Positions 11,444 through 23,051 of a DNA stretch of 64,000 nt are shown one piece after another. The stretch covers positions 3,286,001 to 3,350,000 of the forward strand of contig NW_026944388.1 of assembly GCF_033439725.1 (NCBI RefSeq). The letters run 5' to 3'. This stretch comes from Neurospora tetraspora (taxonomy: Eukaryota > Ascomycota > Sordariomycetes > Sordariales > Sordariaceae). The first letter of the stretch is position 1, and each line of letters begins with the position of its first letter. Under the pieces are notes generated by a model. It saw only the letters and a list, made by a program, of their open reading frames with translations. It ran no database searches and was not told the origin of the DNA. Position numbers and translations under genes: made by a program.

Positions 11444-12399
11444 TTTTTTGCGGTGGTGTTGGGGGTGTGAAATGAAGGGGGAAATGGGGTCGAAGGGTAC
11501 TTAGGGGAGGTATGGACGTTGAAGGGACGCGTACGTAACGATGTTTAAATACCTCTTGGGATGATGGGTATGGGAGGGATTTCTAATGCCTATTGTATCT
11601 CGGACCCGCGTTCATAGAGACTACCTATGCATATGGTAATAATTAAGTTGCATCTTCTCGGAGCAGGATGTATCAAACAGCAATCTGGGAGAGGGGACAA
11701 CGGTCCGTTACTGGAGGAAGAACAGATCACGCACAGAGTTGGAGTGCAAATTACGGACGACAGCCTCCGATCTTGTATGTACATTCGATATTGATGAGCG
11801 GGATCGATGTCCTCGGAGTTTAGCCTGTATGTATCTCTCCCGCGGCATCAAACACACGGGGCTGACTATGAGCCTATTGGAGGCTCTGTGAAAACTCTCA
11901 GCCGTTGCGTGATTGATGACCTTGACTGCTTGATCAGATCCGGGTCAGTGTCCTAGAATGCCTTGGATCGTTTTGGATTTGACAACCTCGCGATTTTACC
12001 TCGGGAAGCGTGACAAGTGTGATACTTTCCTGTATTAACCCTAGACCACTGTCTAAACTAGTTCCTGAGGAAGGAATACTGTTCTAAAGATATCACCCCA
12101 AGAATCCGTAAAGGGGAAAGTCATACCGAGACACCGCGATAACGTTGAGTGACCGAGTGTCTTTAGATGAACAGTGCGCGGCGCTGATGAACCATTACCC
12201 AGGCTACAAAACTAAAGATCCCAAATAAACGATTAAAAAAACCCAACTCACTGCATCTTCCCATAATGCCCCGCTCTTCTGAAGGTTTGGTTGCCCACTT
12301 TAGCGTATGGTCTGTATCCAATGGTCTATACCCCCGAGGTATCGAGAAAGAGCCGAGGTCAAGTTCGTGTTCCAAAGGTTGAATGTGCATGGCAGGCTT
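11444..12399. other. Intergenic between GH131 and the sugar transporter
   Basis: The gap contains the GH131 promoter side and the 3' end of the transporter gene. Short open frames only; no recognisable gene, RNA or repeat. Confidence 0.5.
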
Positions 12400-14538
12400 T
12401 TAGTACTCCATGCCACCGAAGCTCTTATTCCGGACAAGGGTTGCGCGTTCGAGGCTCGCTCGTGGAGGTTGATCGAAGGAGCGGCTTCGACTATGTACGC
12501 TCGGTCTCGGAGCGGCATCTCCTTCCTCTACCGCACTGATTTCGTCATAAGTAACAGTAGGCTCGTCCCGGATACGATGAATGAAGAGGGCCGAGATCAA
12601 GACTGTGATACCGCCGAGCGCCAAGACAATGGCAATACTGTGGTCACCGGGCGTTCCTCGAGGTTTCTGAAAGAGGCGGAAGATGATGCTGCTTGCCACC
12701 GTAGCAATGATCTGCGGTGCGGCAATTGCCATGTTGTGAATACCGAGGATCACGCCGGCCTGATCTGCTGCTTCTTCCTCATCTTTGCCCAGGTCGCTGT
12801 CTTGATTGTCATCGGATGAGTACCCGTCCAGGGCGTCAAGGCGACTAGGTGAAAGGCGCTGTTGCTGAGACCGCCGTTCCTCGTCACGCCGAGATATTTC
12901 AGCGCTAATGATTGCCCAGGGCGCCCATAAAGTCAAAGCCCAGGTGATGCCAACCAGACCAATGAGAACGGTAGCTGCTGTAACGGTTCGTACGAAGACG
13001 GTGCAAAGCATACTGCAGGTGAACAGTATTTGCGAAAACATCCAGGCACGACGGAGCGTGAATCCGGGGATGATCAGATGATGGGTCCATGACCTCTGTT
13101 CGGGCTCGTAATCCTTAATTACTGAAGGAGCCTCGGCAGGGGCATCGGCCGTAACCGCTGGTTGGTCGTAGGTTGGTGCGATAAAGAATGGCAGGAAGAC
13201 GTTTGTGGCCAGACTGGTAATGGCGAAAATGAGCAAGGCAAACGTGCCAACCTGTGTTGCCCTTTCGTACAGCTCGTCGAGCTCCTTATCAGTCATATTC
13301 GGATTTTCCTCGAGATATGGCTCAGCGTAGATCTCTCCAATGTACGATGAGGTATAGAAGAGCATGGGGAAGAAACCGATCCAGGCACAAAACTGGACTT
13401 GGCAGACTTTCTTGGTTTGTGGCGGCAGGCGTTTGATCGATGTGAAAATCTTCTTGAAGAAGGCAACCACCCCAGGCTTATCCTTTGCTGGAGGTCCCTC
13501 AAGTCTTGGATCCCTCTCTTTGATGAAAAGGCAAGTCATGAGGACGGTAGTACCAAGGGCAAGGCTGGCAATACCACAGAGCTCCTTGAACTGGCTATCT
13601 CCAAGCCACCAAAAGACCGGGGCGAGATTGGCGTATCCGGCGAGATAACCGCAAATATTGCCGATACCTACGAACCTGCTTGCCATAGCATTTGCCATCT
13701 CTTCAAGACGTTAGTAATCGATAGCGTCGATGCCTTGGGGTATTATCGCGGGAGTACGTACCTTGCTGGTGGGTGGGTGCGCAGTCTACAATGAAGGCGC
13801 GGATCGCTGCTTGGACTAGAATTGACAGGTTAGCAGGGCATGTACACTCAGTTTGCCAATCGTGATGGTCATACCAGTATTGATGGCGAAATCAAGGATA
13901 TAGATCCAGAGCACGGCGGTGCAAATGATACAAAACTTGACGCCTTCGGACTGAGGGTCGGCACCAAAGAGCCCGAGAATGCCAGTAACAATCTCTCGGG
14001 TCCAGGCAAGGCACATCAGCGAGACAATGGTGGCGGCAGCACCTCCAAGCATGAAGGGCTTGCGCTTGCCCCAGCGAATGCGACAGTTGTCACTCATCAT
14101 GCCGACGTATGGTTGCACCAAGGTGCCCGAGAGAGGACCAGCAATCCAAACCAAAGCCATCATAGACTTGCTGATGCCGAGAGAGAGCAGGTATGGAGAT
14201 CCATTGGACATCTCAACCGACCACGCAATCTGCAGGCCGCCGATGCTGATGGTCAAAAGGATCATATACCATACGCTCTTTGTGGTTTGGAACTCGTCGG
14301 CCGAGTCGGCACCCTGGTCGCTGGAGGAGCCATCCTGGTTATCGACTGGAGAGAGCAGTGGCGACTGTTCGCCGAGGAAGAATTGCTGGTTGGTATTATC
14401 GCTCGCAAAGTCACGACGACCGGTACTGAGGCGTGCTGCCGGCTCTTCGCGACCAGGTTTGGGTTGCGATTGTTGTTGATGGCCTTCGTTGCCTGCGGGG
14501 CGGGCCCGGTCTGGATGCTCTGCTAATGACGACGTCAT
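12400..14538 (-). CDS. Sucrose/alpha-glucoside:proton symporter-like GPH/MFS transporter
   Basis: Three exons, 14538-13875, 13815-13762 (54 bp) and 13700-12400, with phase-1 joins, give 672 residues. The family (plant SUT, fission yeast Sut1) imports sucrose or maltose-type glucosides with protons across the plasma membrane. After an 88-residue hydrophilic N-tail, membrane segments begin at WYMILLTISIGGLQIAWSVE. The family loop motif RWGKRKPF is at residues 155-162, and LVQPYVGMMSD precedes it. The middle exon supplies VQAAIRAFIVDCAPTHQQ. The later half continues through NAMASRFVGIGNICGYLAGY, AWIGFFPMLFYTSSYIGEIY and LGIHNMAIAAPQIIATVAS. The open frame extends upstream to 14595 only with a TTG codon, so the ATG at 14538 is used. 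Substrate is inferred from family. The gene lies about 950 bp from the GH131 gene on the same strand. Confidence 0.92.
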
Positions 14539-15251
14539 GCGGAGATGCGGGCTATCGATGCCTTTGGGTGACCTGCGTCTCTCGATCGCGCGCAACGGAT
14601 GCCTTTGTAACGGCTAGGGATAGAGTGTTGACGACTCCCTCTGCGTTGAGCTGCTGGGAAGAAGTGTTTTGTTGCGATGCGCAGTTGGGTCGGGATTGGG
14701 TTGTTGGGATGGTTATGTAGGTCGTCTGTAGGAGGAGAGAAGTTGGTGTGTTAGTGTTTGTTAGAGGAGGCAAGGAATAGTGCGGATTACACCACCACGG
14801 CCCAGTGCCTAGCGAGCGATTCGCCAGTGATATCGAGATGCCCTTGTTGAAGCTGCTGCTGCCCCACCAAAACCCAACATGCAATTCGTTCAAACAAACG
14901 TAAAAGGCGAATCTGAAGTGCACTGAAGTGATGAAAATGGACAAGGGCTGATCCGGATGTTATGTAATAAGCAAACGATAGCATCACACAGCTCGGTGCT
15001 CAGGCGAGCTTGTCGCTTGTCCGTAATCGTCACGCGGGCAAGTCAACGAATGCCACGAGACCGTCGTGATTCGATTGGATCGATTGCTGCGAATCCTCAA
15101 CTCGCTGAATGAGGGCAGTCGCAGGCCCAAGGTCGGACAGGAGGAAGGGTCAAGAGACTCAAACGAGGACTAGACTATGAGACGGATGCACTAACAATTA
15201 CAAGGCTGGGGGAGCACAGCCAAACCGATGAGACACGCGAGAGATTCCTTA
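14539..15251. other. Promoter side of the sugar transporter
   Basis: About 0.7 kb upstream of the transporter, bounded by a TIR element. No gene, repeat or clear regulatory motif could be supported. Confidence 0.4.
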
Positions 15252-15773
15252 CAGGGAAAAGGGGGTCTGAAAACAGACCCCAAAAAGACTGTTCGCTTCG
15301 CGAGGTGCGTATTGGGGTCAGCAAGTAAAAAGATTGAGACTTCAAACAGGGATTTTGACCTAATCAGACATTTTTCTTTGATCGTTATCCCCAAAACCCA
15401 ACTTCTTCAGGGCCAACACTAGAAGAAAACGGATCGAACTATTCAATTTATCGAACGATTTTAGTCAATGATGATAACGCCCAATTCCAAAGGTCATGGC
15501 GGTGTTATTAGTATCTGTGTCTCAAAGTCATAATTTGACCAAAATACACCATATATTTGCCCAAATGCAGCGCCTTTTTTCCGTTTTTCCCTGTTTGAAC
15601 GAAAAGTTCTAAAGCTCTTTTTAGACTTTCTCAAAATAAGCTGTTTTTGGCCAAAACAGACTTTTTTGGGCTTATGACCCTCATACGCACCTCGCGCGCG
15701 AAACAGATTGGCGCACCCCCAAATGTCTCACTGGGCACTTACTGGGACCTGTTTTCAGACCCCGATTTCCCTG
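15252..15773. mobile_element. Degenerate TIR element, non-autonomous, hAT-like ends
   Basis: The outer ends are inverted copies that begin CAGGGAAA and continue GGGGTCTGAAAACAG (15252-15282; complement at about 15743-15773). A second matching block, GCGAGGTGCGTAT, sits inside each end near 15300 and, as its complement, near 15684-15696, followed on both sides by a GGGTCA-type motif. The spacing between the two blocks differs between ends, so one arm carries an insertion or the other a loss. CAGGG termini are common in hAT transposons. I find no clear 8-bp target-site duplication, and the interior encodes nothing recognisable. It is probably an old MITE-like copy. Confidence 0.55.
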
Positions 15774-15790
15774 CACAAGGTTGTGCAGGG
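15769..15790. repeat. Perfect 10-bp-arm palindrome at the right end of the TIR element
   Basis: The arms CCCTGCACAA and TTGTGCAGGG are separated by GG. The left arm overlaps the element's right terminus, so the element's end is mirrored outward. Confidence 0.85.
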
Positions 15791-16435
15791 GCCCTTCAAC
15801 AATCCCGGGCTGAACTCGGCATAAAAAAGAGACTCAGATATTCGAAATGTTGCCCCTCTGATCTTATAAGCACGGATGGGACACGGGGAGACTGGCTGAA
15901 GTCTCTGCCGGACCGGCATATCGAATATGAATGTCATCTTGTTGTATCCCTTTTCCCATCAGAAGTGTTTGAGCTCAAAGTTGCTGCAGTGACCCGCAAC
16001 GCAGCGGAGGCACAGTAATTAAAGACACTACGCTCTAGATGTAAACGCCCACGTCGCCTGCTTGGCAATGAAGTCCGCAACAACAGCAGACATCACCAGA
16101 GTTGTCGTCGAATGCGATCGTCCATACCACAGTCATAACCCACAAAAGCAACGCCAGAAGCTCATACTTATCGATTCAGATAAAGAGCCGGTTTGGATGT
16201 CCCCTGCTGCTTTTTTCCCGTCCTCTCAGTCCTACTACTTTCGGTTCGTCGCGGGTCTAGATTCACAATGATCATACGTTTCTTCAAGAAAGTTTGCAAA
16301 GCTCATGATGGCACACATTATCTTAACCGACTTACCTGCAGCGTAGCAACCGCCAACGCAACCGTATATTGAATCAGCTTCTGTATGAGGGATAGGGCCT
16401 CAGAACCCTTGTTTACAGGGGATTGACCTTCGGGC

Positions 16436-16444
16436 CATAAAAGG
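16436..16444 (+). promoter_or_regulatory. Candidate TATA-like element for the methyltransferase gene
   Basis: CATAAAAGG lies 141 bases upstream of the ATG at 16585, a plausible core-promoter position. Sequence match only. Confidence 0.3.
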
Positions 16445-16542
16445 ACAGCATCTGCCAGAGATAACCAGTCTCCCCGTCAAGCTGCTTCATCGTTGTTGCC
16501 TTGCCTAGACGACCTCAACTAGAACTTCGATCCGTTATCTTA

Positions 16543-16565
16543 CCCCCCCCCCCCCCCCCCCCCCC
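16543..16565 (+). repeat. Homopolymer tract of 23 cytosines
   Basis: An uninterrupted run of 23 C lies 20 bases before the ATG of the methyltransferase, inside its presumed 5' leader. Such tracts are length-unstable and are also prone to sequencing error. Confidence 0.9.
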
Positions 16566-16584
16566 AACACCCAATATCGCAAGC

Positions 16585-17713
16585 ATGGTCGCCAGTCCCA
16601 AAGCTAAGAAGGCAACGCCGGCTCCCGCCTCACCACCGGCGGCGGCGGCGGCGGCAGGGGGGCCGCCAGTCCCGATCTCGGCCCCGCTCACTGCTGAAGC
16701 CGCAGGCAACTTGGGCATTCTGCCAGCTTCGCATTGGCAACAAGCACAAGGGGAAGATACCGCCGACGATACGGACGATACCGCCTCCACCATCGGCTCC
16801 GTTCTCTCCAGCACCGCTTCCCTCTCACAGAGCATCTTTGAGTATCGCAACATTCTCGGAAGAACGTATCACAGCGACGTTGGCAATGCTGAAGCATGGC
16901 AGCCCAATGACGTGCGTCATGCCGAAGCGATGGACATTTTCCATCACTTGAACACCCTCATCCTCCGGAAAGCTGTATACCGCCCCACTTCCAAAGAAAA
17001 TCCAGAAGGCCGTCGACATTGGAACTGGCACAGGCATTTGGGCTATCGACTTTGCCGACGAGTTCCCTGACGCCGAAGTGATCGGCACTGACGTCTCGCC
17101 CATTCAGCCTACCTGGGTTCCCGCCAATGTCAAGTTCGAAATCGATGACTTGAACCGTGAATGGACCTGGCCCGACAACACCTTCGATTACATCCATTCA
17201 CGCAGTTTGATTGGCGTTGTACAGGATTGGGAGGAGTTCTATCGCCAGGCTTTCCGTTGCTGCACGCCGGGCGGTTATGTTGAGGATGTCGCCAACTCCG
17301 TCAAGGTTTTCAGCCTGGATGGAACCGTGGAGGAGGGCAGTGCCCTTGACCAGTGGGGGAAGGTCTTTTTTGAGGGCGGAAACAAATTCGGAAGAACCTT
17401 CAAGATTGTCGAAGATGACATCCACCGAAAGTGCATGGAGAAGGCTGGCTTCGTTGATATTGTCATCAAGGACATCCTGGTGCCTGTTGGCGCTTGGCCC
17501 AGAGACAAGACAAAGCAGGAATTGGGAATCTGGGCCAAGGTGGCGGTGGAATCGGACCTTGAAGGATACGTCAATTATATCTGGGGCCTCGTGCTGGGCT
17601 GGACCCCAGAGGAAATCAGCACTTATTGTGCCGCGTTGAGGAGAGAGCTGAAGGACACCAGAATCCACGGCATGTACACGACTCGCGTTGCGTACGCACG
17701 CAAGCCAGAGTAG
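16585..17713 (+). CDS. LaeA-like SAM-dependent methyltransferase; one apparent frameshift
   Basis: A class I methyltransferase of the LaeA/TAM-like family expanded in filamentous fungi. Some members regulate secondary metabolism; most have unknown substrates. The start [14 protein letters not shown] at 16585 is the first ATG; the frame extends further upstream only with a TTG and through the poly-C tract. The upstream frame gives an Ala/Pro-rich tail and [19 protein letters not shown], a family hallmark, up to HHLNTLIL near 16965. From 16967 the family continues one frame over: [17 protein letters not shown], motif [38 protein letters not shown] and CTPGGYVE, to a TAG at 17711-17713. A single base at about 16966 separates the frames. 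No intron can explain it, because the only GT...AG pair there would be 31 bases. Either the gene is recently inactivated, or the sequence holds an indel. Confidence 0.82.
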
Positions 17714-19482
17714 TTTCAACAATGGCCTCAATCTGCAGTCGGAGTAAGAGTTGACATGGGCTTGAATGTGGGCGTGCTTGAGTTCAGTTGTTGTTGTTAG
17801 ATATCAGCAATATGTACCGGATCGACGCATGGTAATGAGCTGGTGTAACAAACAGATGGTCAGTTTAGGAGTCGATGTTTTATTTGCAAGCCGTTGTCTA
17901 CTATACCAAAAATCGCTTATTCGGACAGTGCTGTGTCAAAAGCGGGCTGTGCTCTCTATCTCGGACGAATAGCAGTCCAAGACAAAAGCACGAGGCGGTA
18001 ATACATGCGCCCGATGTGCATATCCTGCAGGGACTGTGAATGTTTTATCTCTAACGAAGCAGAAGCGAACGGTCCAGGCAGTGGAGGGCAGCGGGAGGCT
18101 TCGATTTGTTCTCGATTGTCTTTGCGCCGCTGAGCTGAGGCGAGAACTGTATATCCAGGGCTAGCGGAGGCGACTTTGGCAGGGGCGATCTTGCATGTGT
18201 GCAGGCAGTTCTGGCAGTCTTCCGTCGTGAGTCCCATCACAAGTCGCTTTGGCCGGGGAATGCATCTCGATGTTGTCTGGAGTCTTCAAATTTTAAAGGT
18301 TGCGGGGAAATCCCCAGCAAGAGCTGTCACGCTCTGGCAACCCCGGACCAGGAGTGTGGACCGGCACCATGTGGAGACTCCAAGACTGGGTTGGGGTTTC
18401 GATGTTCATGTCATGGTGAATTTACACCCCAGAGCTTCCCTGTTTGACTTTACTCGTGTTTAGAAGAAACCTCCTGACACCTTAAACGGACCACATGTGT
18501 GCTCTTGACATCCAAGCTCAGCCCAGGCAGCCTCTGATCAAGTGGTGGTGGTAGTGGTCACGCAGCGATTCATAGACACCGGCTACGATTGATCACTTTT
18601 ATAGGTGGGTTGGAGCTGAGGCCAGACATGTCGATAAGTTGTGCTCTTGACCAAAGGCCCTCTACAGAAAATTCGAACTACATTGGGTAAGTCTCTGCGC
18701 GTTTCATAACATTTGATGTCTCCGATTTAACCCCTTCGAGCATTGATTTTCGGTGCAGATGTTGTGTTTTCTGTTTTCGCTCTTCACGACGTGAAGACTT
18801 CCTCAACTGAACCCTTGCAAATAACTGGATGTGACAAACATTCGAGCGTTTTTCCTTGGAAGTCCGCCATAAATTTATTCATTGATTAAGTTCCCCTTTT
18901 TCGGTACAGGTTTTCACTCCTCGAAATCTACATAGGTAACCATAAGTCGCGAAATTGAAGGAATACATCTCTTGGAGCAATGAACAATGGATCAAAATAT
19001 TCCATCCCGTTCCTGGACAGCTCCACTTGTGACCTCGAGGATGTGATTGCGGGGATCAGTGATCAGACGCCGATTGCCAAGTGTCCAATCAAGAAAGCTG
19101 TCTTCTTTGCCAAGCACAGGCCCCCAGGTCCCTGCCCCGCTATGCACCAGCCTGACAAAAGACCAGCCTTGTTCCCGCCTTCTCCCAAACGATAACGCAA
19201 TCCAATCTGTCCAAACTCCAACCTGGCGACTTTGACAAACATCAACAACATCTGGACCGGCATTCGAAGGAATAAGGTCTGATGTCAACACAATCGACCC
19301 GGACAGTCGTCATTTCCACATCCACAATCGGTTAGAGCTTTCATGGTTTCGCAGAATCTTCGCCGCTGCTCTCCGCCGAGCTACATTTGCTTCTTTCCCC
19401 GACACGCCTCAGTCCAAGCAACACTTTGCGCCAGGCTCGAAATCGCCAGTGCCGCCATACAAAACACAACTACAACCTCGCC
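17714..19482. other. Intergenic between the methyltransferase and NHX1
   Basis: About 1.8 kb. Open frames of up to about 100 codons occur on both strands, but none has a recognisable domain or splice structure. It presumably holds the 3' UTR of the upstream gene and the NHX1 promoter. Nothing else is seen. Confidence 0.45.
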
Positions 19483-21723
19483 ATGCTCTCCGAGGTGATT
19501 GCTGGCTCCCTGGCGGAGCTCGCAAGTATGTATAACCCTTCTGTTTGCGCCAATTTGGCTCCTACGAATCAATGCTAACGTAACTGTGTCCAGAGAGAGA
19601 TGAAGAAGATCCTGGTGGTAGGCCAAACCACCTCTCCATGTGCAGCGCATCTACAGAGGCTAACGAGATGCAACAACAGCCGACAACCCGACAAAGCAGG
19701 AGATGTACTCTGCAATGGCCATCTTCATCTTCATCCTGCTTCTCATGACTGCCTTCTTTACGAGTTATATCATGCAGGAGAGGAAGATTCAGGCTGTCCA
19801 CGAAACCGTTGTCTCCATTTTTGCCGGTAAGGATGCTACTCCCACACCTGCTATTGCCATACTCCCACTGACACGGACCTTTACCAGGTATGGTCGTTGG
19901 CCTTGTCATCCGAATCTCCGGCAGCGACAACATCCAAAGCTTGCTTAGTTTCAGTCCGCAAATCTTCTTCAACCTTCTGCTACCTCCGATTATCCTCTCG
20001 TCCGGCTACGAACTACACCAGGCGAACTTCTTTCGAAATATTGGCACGATCCTGACGTTTGCTTTTGCCGGCACCGCCATATCGGCTGTCGTCATCGGTG
20101 TGCTACTATGGTTATATACCAGGATCCCGCTCGAAGGGCTGGAGGTGACCTTTAGAGAGGCAATTCAAGTTGGTGCGTCTTTGTCTGCCACGGATCCCGT
20201 CACGATTTTGGCCATCTTCAACTCCTTCAAGGTTGACCCGCAGCTGTACACGGTTATCTTTGGCGAGTCGATCTTGAACGATGCCATTGCCATTGTTATT
20301 TTCGAGTCGGCGCAACATGCGGAAGGAAACGGACAGCGAATCGGCGTAGTCAGTATCATCCATGGTATTTGGTATTTCTTGAAGGAGTTTTTCGGCAGCT
20401 TGGCAATTGGATCTGTTGTTGGCATATTGGCTGCCGTACTCCTCAAGTTTACCTACCTTAGGCGGTATCCTAAGATGGAGAGCTGCATGATTGTTCTGAT
20501 TGCGTACTCGACCTATTTCTTTTCACAGGCCATCCAAATGTCCGGTAAGACCTGCTCCTCCTTATTCACATCTTCCAAGGACAAGTTCTAACACTGCAAC
20601 AGGCATTGTATCGCTGCTCTTCTGCGGCATCACACTAAAGCATTATGCCTATTTCAACATGTCACGCCGGACTCAGCTGACCACCAAGTTCTTTTTCCAA
20701 GTCCTTGCGCAGTTATCCGAAAACTTCATCTTCATCTATCTCGGTTTGTCATTATTTACGGAGAAAAATTTGGTGTATCAGCCTCTTCTGATCATCGTAA
20801 CTGTACTATCGGTATGCGCAGCAAGGTGGCTGGCAGTTTTCCCCCTGTCGCGACTCATCAACTGGTTTATCCGATACAGGGCTCGGCGCCATGGCAGGGA
20901 TGCTGCTGATGTATTGCCTTACAATTATCAAGCGATGCTCTTCTGGGCAGGCTTGCGCGGTGCCGTTGGTGTGGCTCTTGCCGCGGCGTTCACTGGCAAA
21001 AGTAGGTTTGCCTTGCAAGCGACCGTGCTTGTCGTCGTTGTGCTCACCGTCATCATTTTCGGTGGAACTACCGCCCGCATGTTGGAGATTCTGGAGATCA
21101 AGACTGGTGTGGTTGAGGAAATTGACTCGGACGACGAGTTCGACATCGAAGCCATCCACGGCGGGACTTGGCACAAACGGTCAGGCACGGGCATCGGGTT
21201 CAGCGCCCCTCGTCGAGGCTCAACGGTGCCACTGGGGAACCTCGATTCGGAGAGGAACGGAAGTCCTGGTGGCAGGAGCGGGTGGGCTTCTGGACATCGG
21301 TCCCCAAATCCCATGCCAAGAAGACAGTCGAGCCGTCTCGATGTCAAGAACGGCAACGACCTTGAGAGGGTGGATTTGCTGGGTGTCTCAGGGAACAACA
21401 CAGACTCGGAGATTGGTAGTGACATCGACACATCAGATTTGCCACCACCAGCTCCCAGAAGGAGACCGAGTCCGATACCGGGAGGTGGAGATGCTGATCT
21501 TGAAGCCGGACCTGGCGAGCGTGGCAGCGGGTGGAATCGATCAACTTCTAACAACGAAGGTGGTCAAGGTCTTAGTGCCACAGCTGCTATTCGACAGCTC
21601 TTTAGCAGCGAAGATCCATCGGCACTGTTTAGGCAGTTCGACGAGAACTACATAAAACCGAAACTCTTATTAGACGGAGGAACTGGAAGGGGAGGGCACG
21701 GTGGTCCCTCGGGGTCTAGCTAG
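19483..21723 (+). CDS. NHX1: Endosomal/vacuolar Na+(K+)/H+ exchanger
   Basis: Five exons, 19483-19525, 19594-19617 (24 bp), 19680-19826, 19888-20544 and 20603-21723, all joined in phase 1, give 663 residues. NHX1-type CPA1 exchangers swap luminal protons for cytosolic Na+ or K+ in late endosomes and vacuoles, controlling pH, salt tolerance and trafficking. Visible hallmarks are ETVVSIFAGMVVGLVIR, the FFNLLLPPI segment at residues 98-106, GASLSATDPVTILAIFN, the ion-site pair N202-D203 in GESILNDAIAIVIFE, and R409 in GLRGAVGVALAAAF. The C-terminal tail of about 200 residues is hydrophilic and Ser/Gly/Pro-rich, as expected for a cytosolic regulatory tail. All key residues are present and the gene looks functional. 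The first two exons are very small, so the exact N-terminus is the least certain part. Confidence 0.95.
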
Positions 21724-22880
21724 GAGCGCAAAACGGGGCAAAAATATCTATGGAATTTTTCAGCGAATAAAACATATTGTTCTCTACTCGTTGTGTGGTG
21801 ACCCTTTTGATCGAGTACGCCAGTGTCTCAGCATCCATGGTTCTCGAGGGCACAAAGAGCATAGGAGTTGCTCAGGACACTCCGACCTAGTTCGCGACGT
21901 CGCTTCAGAAAGAATGGCACTGCCCTCTCGACTGTAAGCTAGGCTGGAGTTGTCTTTGTTTGGAAATAAGCCTTGTATAAATTTTGTGAATCCAGACTGC
22001 GCCGCTGGGATACGCAAGCAGTCTGGCGAGGCTCGAACCCCTGAAGACCTGAAAGAACAAGGCAACGGCGTGTAAGTAACACCCAATTAGCCAATCATAG
22101 TTGTGGATTCCAATCCCTTAGTGGCTGCAACTACATATTTAGGATCCGCAATTATACAAACTGCGCCGTTGCCAATTCCGTGCCCGACAAACCTTCACAA
22201 CATCTGCTCGTTGGTGATCGATATATGACTCGCTTTCTAGCAAGATTCTCCCTGAAAGTCCGTTTCAAATAGCCTGGCCGCGCGTTGCGGTTCCAACCGA
22301 CTCGTCGAGGAGACGCTCGGAAAGATTTGGAACCTGCACTGCCTCGTTTCCAAGAAAAATCCAACGGCCAATAGAAGTCGATTTCGGCATGTCAAAGGAT
22401 CAACACCAGCTTGGGACTCTTTGCCGCTCCCGTCCTCGGAAGACGGAACTAGTGTAAAGACTTCGGACGCGACGCTCCACAGGTTTGGGCTAACGTTGTT
22501 GTGTGTGGCGGAGCCTCTCGTGCCTTGTCGAGCCTCTCTCTGCCTCTCTGCCGAAGCGAGACTAAAGCGGAAAAAATGAAGTTTAAGGGTCCCGAGAAGA
22601 TTCAGCAAAGATATTAATGACACCCGCGGCCAACAAAGTGACATGATATGATTGGAATGCGGCTCACTGGTGACGTTGACGTTCTCTGCAAGGCGGGCAC
22701 GTTCTTGGTGCGCCTTGCAGCTGAGCCCCCCTGCTGTTTTGTGCATCTCTGGTGGATCCTGGTCACATTCCTCAGCCTGCAGGGGCAGCACGGCAGGGAG
22801 CTCCAGCCCTGTTGGAGGAGCCACGGCCGGGGGAGTGGAGCGCGGGGTTCCTGCCCACTTCCTTGTAAACATGGAGCCCG
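21724..22880. other. Intergenic between NHX1 and the copia fossil
   Basis: Normal base composition up to the fossil's target-site duplication. It contains a perfect 9-bp hairpin (CCAGACTGC at 21992-22000 with GCAGTCTGG at 22018-22026) and a B-box-like GGTTCGAGCC on the minus strand near 22030. No complete tRNA can be folded there, and no protein gene could be supported. Confidence 0.4.
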
Positions 22881-22885
22881 TGGCC

Positions 22886-23051
22886 TGTCAGAGGCCAGGG
22901 GATCCACTGGGCGTACACGTGCCCAGTTGGGCTGGGATATGCGGGATTTATCCAGATGCCAGAGCTTCTAGTCTGCAGAGCCAGTCTTACACACACATAC
23001 ACACAATCAAGCCACGTTGAACCCATATCGATTATTACCTATAATATCACA
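22886..23051 (+). repeat. Left LTR of the copia fossil
   Basis: 166 bp, beginning TGTCAGAGG and ending ATATCACA. Base composition is normal, unlike the interior that begins at the next base. Confidence 0.93.

Larger units (their letters stand above)
15791..16584. other. Upstream region of the methyltransferase gene
   Basis: It contains short open frames only. A 13-bp word, ACGGGGAGACTGG, occurs near 15890 and again inverted near 16470. A TATA-like CATAAAAGG lies at 16436-16444, about 140 bases before the ATG, and a poly-C tract at 16543-16565 is just upstream of the start codon. Confidence 0.4.

Noticed and set aside
14539-14595. Upstream extension of the sugar-transporter frame
   Set aside because: It would need a TTG start; the ATG at 14538 is adequate and gives a normal N-tail.
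15880-16490. Inverted ACGGGGAGACTGG words as ends of a further transposon
   Set aside because: Only about 13 bases match convincingly, and no target duplication or matching termini were found.
16972-17002. 31-base GT...AG segment that would restore the methyltransferase frame
   Set aside because: Too short for a fungal spliceosomal intron, and it would remove residues that match the family (YTAPLPKK).
22021-22080. Possible tRNA: B-box-like GGTTCGAGCC and a distant A-box-like word on the minus strand
   Set aside because: T-stem and acceptor stem cannot be paired, and no anticodon arm is evident.
22237-22872. 211-codon minus-strand open frame beside the copia fossil
   Set aside because: No domain, no splice context, overlapping frames equally open; composition does not look coding.
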